Positions 60,785 through 64,000 of a DNA stretch of 64,000 nt are shown piece after piece. A program made the position numbers and the translations under genes. The stretch is taken from contig NZ_CP060711.1 in the NCBI RefSeq assembly GCF_014395425.1, positions 1,364,001-1,428,000 on the forward strand, in the 5' to 3' direction. This stretch comes from Thermomonas brevis. GTDB lineage: Bacteria; Pseudomonadota; Gammaproteobacteria; Xanthomonadales; Xanthomonadaceae. The notes beneath the pieces are model-generated. The model was not told the DNA's origin. It saw only the letters and a program-made list of their open reading frames with translations, and searched no databases. Each line of letters begins with the position of its first letter. The stretch's first letter is position 1.

Positions 60785-62077
60785 ATGAAACTCCTCGTCA
60801 TCGGTTCCGGCGGCCGCGAGCACGCACTGGCGTGGAAGCTGGCGCAATCGCCGCGCGTCTCCGAAGTCATCGTCGCCCCCGGCAATGCCGGCACCGCGCG
60901 TGAAGCGAAGTGCCGCAACGCCGCCGTGAAAGTGACCGACATCGACGGCCTGCTGAAGCTGGCGCAGGACGAAGGCGTCGCGCTGACCGTGGTCGGCCCG
61001 GAAGTGCCGCTGGTCGCGGGCGTGGTGGATCGCTTCCGCGCCGCCGGTCTGCGCATCTTCGGCCCTACCGCCGCCGCCGCGCAGTTGGAAGGCAGCAAGG
61101 CGTTCGCCAAGGACTTCCTCGCCCGCCACGGCATCCCCACCGCGTTCTATGCCGTGCATAGCGATGTGGATGCGGCGCTCGCCTACGTGCGCGAGAAGGG
61201 CGCGCCCATCGTCATCAAGGCCGACGGCCTCGCCGCCGGCAAGGGCGTGATTGTGGCGATGACACTGGCCGAGGCCGAAACGGCGGTACGCGACATGCTC
61301 GCCGGCAACGCCTTCGGCGACGCCGGCGCGCGCGTCGTCATCGAGGAATTTTTGGACGGCGAGGAAGCCAGCTTCATCTCGATGGTGGACGGCAAGACCG
61401 CGCTGCCGATGGCGACCTCGCAGGACCACAAGCGCGTCGGCGATGGCGACACCGGCCCCAACACCGGTGGCATGGGCGCGTACTCGCCCGCGCCCGTCGT
61501 CACGCCCGAAGTCCACGCGCGGGTGATGCGCGAGGTGGTGAACCCCACCGTAGCCGGCATGATCGCCGACGGCGTGCCGTTCACCGGCTTCCTCTACGCC
61601 GGCCTGATGATCGACGCCAGCGGCGCGCCGAAGGTGATCGAATTCAACGTGCGTTTCGGCGATCCCGAAACCCAGCCGGTGATGCTGCGCCTGCAATCCG
61701 ACCTGGTCGAACTCGTCGAAGCCGCCATCGACGGCAAGCTCGACGGCATCGACGCGCAGTGGGATCCGCGTCCGTCGCTGGGCGTGGTGATGGCGGCCAG
61801 GCCCTACCCGGACACGCCGATCACCGGCGACGTCATTTCCGGCCTCGATGCGGTTTCCGCGAATGCCAAGGTGTTCCACGCCGGCACCACGCTGGATGCG
61901 GATGGCCACACCGTCAGCGCCGGCGGCCGCGTGCTGTGCGTGACCGCGCTGGGCGACTCCGTGCGCGACGCGCAGCGCAATGCCTACGCCGGCGTCGATG
62001 CGATCACGTGGGCCAACGAGTTCCATCGCAGCGACATCGGCTGGCGCGCGATCGCGCGGGAACACCCCGCCCCGTAG
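60785..62077 (+). CDS. purD: Phosphoribosylamine--glycine ligase
   Basis: A 430-residue ATP-grasp enzyme for the second step of purine synthesis. Motifs: VIGSGGREHALAWKL, FGPTAAAAQLEGSKAFAKDF, GAPIVIKADGLAAGKGV, GEEASFISMVDGKTALP and the acidic end NTGGMGAYSPAP. GGAGCC lies about six bases before the ATG. The gene ends IGWRAIAREHPAP; a near-copy of that ending lies 53 bases further on (see separate entry). Confidence 0.97.
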   Translation: MKLLVIGSGGREHALAWKLAQSPRVSEVIVAPGNAGTAREAKCRNAAVKVTDIDGLLKLAQDEGVALTVVGPEVPLVAGVVDRFRAAGLRIFGPTAAAAQLEGSKAFAKDFLARHGIPTAFYAVHSDVDAALAYVREKGAPIVIKADGLAAGKGVIVAMTLAEAETAVRDMLAGNAFGDAGARVVIEEFLDGEEASFISMVDGKTALPMATSQDHKRVGDGDTGPNTGGMGAYSPAPVVTPEVHARVMREVVNPTVAGMIADGVPFTGFLYAGLMIDASGAPKVIEFNVRFGDPETQPVMLRLQSDLVELVEAAIDGKLDGIDAQWDPRPSLGVVMAARPYPDTPITGDVISGLDAVSANAKVFHAGTTLDADGHTVSAGGRVLCVTALGDSVRDAQRNAYAGVDAITWANEFHRSDIGWRAIAREHPAP

Positions 62078-62122
62078 TGCCGAGCTTGCTCGGCTGGCGC
62101 GCGATCATCCGCGAGCAGTAAC
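62037..62122 (+). repeat. Tandem repeat of the purD 3' end
   Basis: TCGGCTGGCGCGCGATC occurs at 62037-62053 inside purD and again at 62090-62106, after its stop. The second copy also reads as a protein end (GWRAIIREQ, stop TAA) but in a different frame from purD, since the spacing is 53 bases. It looks like a duplication of the gene end followed by change, or recombination with a diverged purD. Confidence 0.7.
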
Positions 62123-62123
62123 C

Positions 62124-62250
62124 GTCATTCCCGCGAAGGCGGGCCGCTTGTGACAGACGAATGTCTGTCCAATCCGGTTTTTGCTTTTTGCCATTCCGGA
62201 ACCGCATCAAGCCACGTCAAATGCTAGATTCCCGCCTTCGCGGGAATAAC
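62124..62250. repeat. REP-like inverted repeat, copy 3
   Basis: Arms GTCATTCCCGCGAAGGCGGG at 62124-62143 and ATTCCCGCCTTCGCGGGAATAAC at 62228-62250, with an 84-base loop, longer than in the other two copies. The loop includes a short inverted pair (GACAGAC/GTCTGTC at 62152). It fills the gap between convergent purD and the esterase gene. Confidence 0.88.
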
Positions 62251-62261
62251 GAGCAAATCAC

Positions 62262-62873
62262 TCAGGGCAACGCATCCAGCGCCGCCAGCACCTCGTCCGC
62301 CAGCAGCGGTTGCGCCTCCGCCACCGGGTGCAGGTTGTCGGCCTGGAACCAGTTGCGCTCCACGCCGAGCGGCGCAAGGAAATGCGGGATCAGGCCGGTG
62401 TCCAGGCGCTGCGCGATCAGCGCATAGCTACGCTGGAAATCGCGGGCGTAGACGCCGAAGTTCGGCGGCAGCTGCAGGCCGATCAGCAGCACGCGCGCGC
62501 CGGCCGCCTTGGCGCTGCCGATCATCCACCCCAGGTTCGCGCCCATCTGTTTCAGCGGCAGCCCGCGCAGGCCATCGTTGGCGCCAAGTTCGATCACCAC
62601 GATATCCGGCCTCACGCGTTTGAGCTCGTCGGCGATGCGGCTGCGCCCGCCGGCGCTGGTTTCGCCGGAGATACTGGCGTTGTGGAAGCCGTACTTGTCC
62701 GACTTCGCATCGGCCAGCGCTACCCAGCCCTGCTCCGGGCGCAAGCCGTAGGCGGCGGACAGCGAGTCGCCCATGACCAGTACTTTCCGCTCACGCGCAA
62801 TTGCGTCGGGAGCCGCTAGCATCGCCAGCATGGAACACACGCCCAGCACCCACGCCCGCCATCTTGCCGCCAT
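62262..62873 (-). CDS. tesA: GDSL-family arylesterase/thioesterase I
   Basis: A 203-residue periplasmic SGNH hydrolase. After a signal peptide (VLGVCSMLAMLAAPDAIA) come block I VLVMGDSLSAAYGL with the nucleophile Ser, block III IELGANDGLRGLPL, and block V DNLHPV with catalytic Asp and His. This is the TesA pattern of multifunctional thioesterase, protease and lysophospholipase activity. Its first 44 bases overlap the divergent ABC gene. E. coli has the same divergent tesA-ybbAP arrangement. Confidence 0.93.
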   Translation of the reverse strand: MAARWRAWVLGVCSMLAMLAAPDAIARERKVLVMGDSLSAAYGLRPEQGWVALADAKSDKYGFHNASISGETSAGGRSRIADELKRVRPDIVVIELGANDGLRGLPLKQMGANLGWMIGSAKAAGARVLLIGLQLPPNFGVYARDFQRSYALIAQRLDTGLIPHFLAPLGVERNWFQADNLHPVAEAQPLLADEVLAALDALP

Positions 62874-63585
62874 CGATGCACCGTCCGATCCGAAACCGAA
62901 CGCAGACGCTAGCACGCCGCAACGCGGCAGCCTGCGAACGCGCGGCGTCGGCAAGACCGTGCCGCTGCCCGACGCGCCGCTGACCATCCTCGACGGCATC
63001 GACCTGGACATCGCGCCGGGCGAGCGCGTGGCCATCGTCGGCGCATCGGGCTCGGGCAAGACCACGCTGCTGTCGCTGCTGGCCGGGCTGGATCTGCCCA
63101 GCCGCGGCGAGGTGTGGCTGGACGGCACACCGATACACGCGGCCAGCGAGGACGCGCGCGCCGCCGTGCGCGCCGAGGCGGTGGGCTTCGTTTTCCAGAA
63201 CTTCCAACTGATGCCGGCGATGAGCGCGCTCGACAACGTGGCGCTGCCGCTGGAGCTGCGCGGCAAATCCGGCAGCGACGCCGCGCGCGACCTGCTGCAG
63301 CGCGTGGGCCTGGGCGAACGCCTGCACCATCTGCCGCGCCAGCTCTCCGGCGGCGAGCAGCAGCGCGTCGCCATCGCCCGCGCCTTCGTCGCGCGGCCGT
63401 GCATCCTGTTCGCCGACGAACCCACCGGCAACCTCGACCGCCGCACCGGGCTTGCCATCGAAGACCTGCTGTTCGACATGGACGCCGCGCGCGCCGCGAC
63501 CGTGGTGATCGTGACGCACGACGAGCGCCTGGCCGCGCGCTGCGACCGCCAGCTGCGGCTGGACGCCGGACGCCTGCTGCCGTGA
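62830..63585 (+). CDS. ABC transporter ATP-binding protein, YbbA/LolD-like
   Basis: A 251-residue ATPase of the MacB/LolD class. It has Walker A VGASGSGKTTLLSLLAGLD, a Q-loop in FVFQNFQLMPAMSALDNV, the signature LSGGEQQRVAIARAF, Walker B ILFADEPTGNLD and the switch His in VTHDE. The start is ATG 62830, preceded by TAGCAT at seven bases; upstream in-frame codons would extend into tesA. The next gene starts within its stop codon. With the permease it forms an exporter of the YbbAP type, whose cargo is not known. Confidence 0.92.
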   Translation: MEHTPSTHARHLAAIDAPSDPKPNADASTPQRGSLRTRGVGKTVPLPDAPLTILDGIDLDIAPGERVAIVGASGSGKTTLLSLLAGLDLPSRGEVWLDGTPIHAASEDARAAVRAEAVGFVFQNFQLMPAMSALDNVALPLELRGKSGSDAARDLLQRVGLGERLHHLPRQLSGGEQQRVAIARAFVARPCILFADEPTGNLDRRTGLAIEDLLFDMDAARAATVVIVTHDERLAARCDRQLRLDAGRLLP

Positions 63586-64000
63586 CCGCGACCGGGCTGT
63601 GGAAGCTGGCCGCGCGACAGGCGTGGCAGGGCTGGCGCAACGGCGAGTTCGGCGTGCTGCTGGCCGCGCTGTTCGTGGCGGTGGTGGCCTTGGCCGGCGT
63701 GGGAAGCATCGCGCAACGCACCACCGACGCGCTGGCCGAACAGAGCCGGCGTCTGGTCGGCGGCGATGCGGCCTTCAGCCGCGACAGCGGCGACGTGGAA
63801 GCCGCTGCGGACGATGCGCGCAAACTCGCGCTGCGCTTCTATCGCAGCGTCGAGCTGTCCAGCATGGTCGGCACCGCGCATGGCGCGCCGCAGCTCGGCA
63901 CGCTGAAGGCGCTGTCGGACGATGCGCCGCTGCTCGGGCCGTACACGGTGCGCACCGCGCGCGGCACGGAAAAACGCGCGCGCCCCGATGCAGGCACGCT
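63582..64000 (+). CDS. FtsX-like ABC transporter permease, 3' end outside window
   Basis: The first 139 codons of a large permease. The start is GTG, overlapping the ATPase stop by four bases (GTGA). An N-terminal membrane helix (FGVLLAALFVAVVALAGVGSI) is followed by the start of a periplasmic domain (RTTDALAEQSRRLVGGDAAFS), as in YbbP-type permeases of the MacB/FtsX superfamily. Together with the ATPase and divergent tesA it matches the E. coli ybbAP locus. Confidence 0.9.
   Translation, partial: MTATGLWKLAARQAWQGWRNGEFGVLLAALFVAVVALAGVGSIAQRTTDALAEQSRRLVGGDAAFSRDSGDVEAAADDARKLALRFYRSVELSSMVGTAHGAPQLGTLKALSDDAPLLGPYTVRTARGTEKRARPDAGT

Overview
The window is a 64 kb piece of a GC-rich gammaproteobacterial chromosome, most likely from the Xanthomonadaceae/Lysobacteraceae (Lysobacter, Luteimonas or Thermomonas-like). 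This rests on base composition, protein sequences and gene order: a TIGR02449 gene, zapA, 6S RNA and fau; ilvCGM with threonine dehydratase and leuAB; a divergent LysR/leuCD pair; aroQ-accBC-prmA-fis-purH; and tesA divergent from a ybbAP-type transporter. It is almost entirely chromosomal housekeeping DNA. I see no prophage, integrase, insertion sequence, CRISPR array, defence island, rRNA or tRNA. Both ends cut genes: a PAS-GGDEF-EAL protein on the left and an FtsX-type permease on the right.

Layout. 0-4.7 kb: cyclic-di-GMP protein, cell-division accessory genes, 6S RNA, folate salvage, EVE-domain protein, rpiA. 4.7-17.9 kb: branched-chain amino acid block. ilvD is divergent from ilvC-ilvG-ilvM-threonine dehydratase-leuA-leuB, whose genes overlap or nearly abut. 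That operon is preceded by an unlisted 37-residue leader peptide with seven consecutive Ile/Leu/Val codons and an attenuator. leuC-leuD lie beyond one unknown membrane protein and are divergent from a LysR gene, with a LysR-type palindrome between them. 17.9-28 kb: propeller/GGDEF protein, RND pump with adaptor and divergent TetR, a PIMT-like methyltransferase and tolC. 28-33.2 kb: lipopolysaccharide genes (waaA, lipid A acyltransferase, O-antigen ligase-like, glycosyltransferase) and a CHCC zinc-finger protein. 33.2-44 kb: pirin, YceI, nitroreductase, ELM1-like, glnE, AAA ATPase, beta-propeller lipoprotein and FAD oxidoreductase. 44-47.3 kb: diheme peroxidase and propeller lipoprotein, convergent. 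47.3-53 kb: groESL with apparent sigma-70 and sigma-32 promoters, cutA, dsbD and a thioredoxin-like protein. 53-64 kb: aroQ, accBC, an unknown exported protein, prmA, a DUF3426-like protein, fis, purH, GNAT, purD, tesA and the start of an ABC transporter operon.

The strongest observations beyond routine annotation are the ilv attenuator, the heat-shock promoter of groESL, a recurring -10-like hexamer exactly six bases before several start codons (possible leaderless mRNAs), a probable one-base frameshift at the start of the lipid A acyltransferase gene, a compound inverted-repeat element at 36.55-36.73 kb, three copies of a REP-like palindrome, a duplicated N-terminal domain in DsbD, a PIMT-like protein lacking the catalytic motif, and a tandem repeat of the purD 3' end. 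I did not find a convincing undescribed multi-gene system; the least explained loci are the peroxidase/propeller pair, the orphan AAA ATPase and the unknown exported protein at 55.4 kb.
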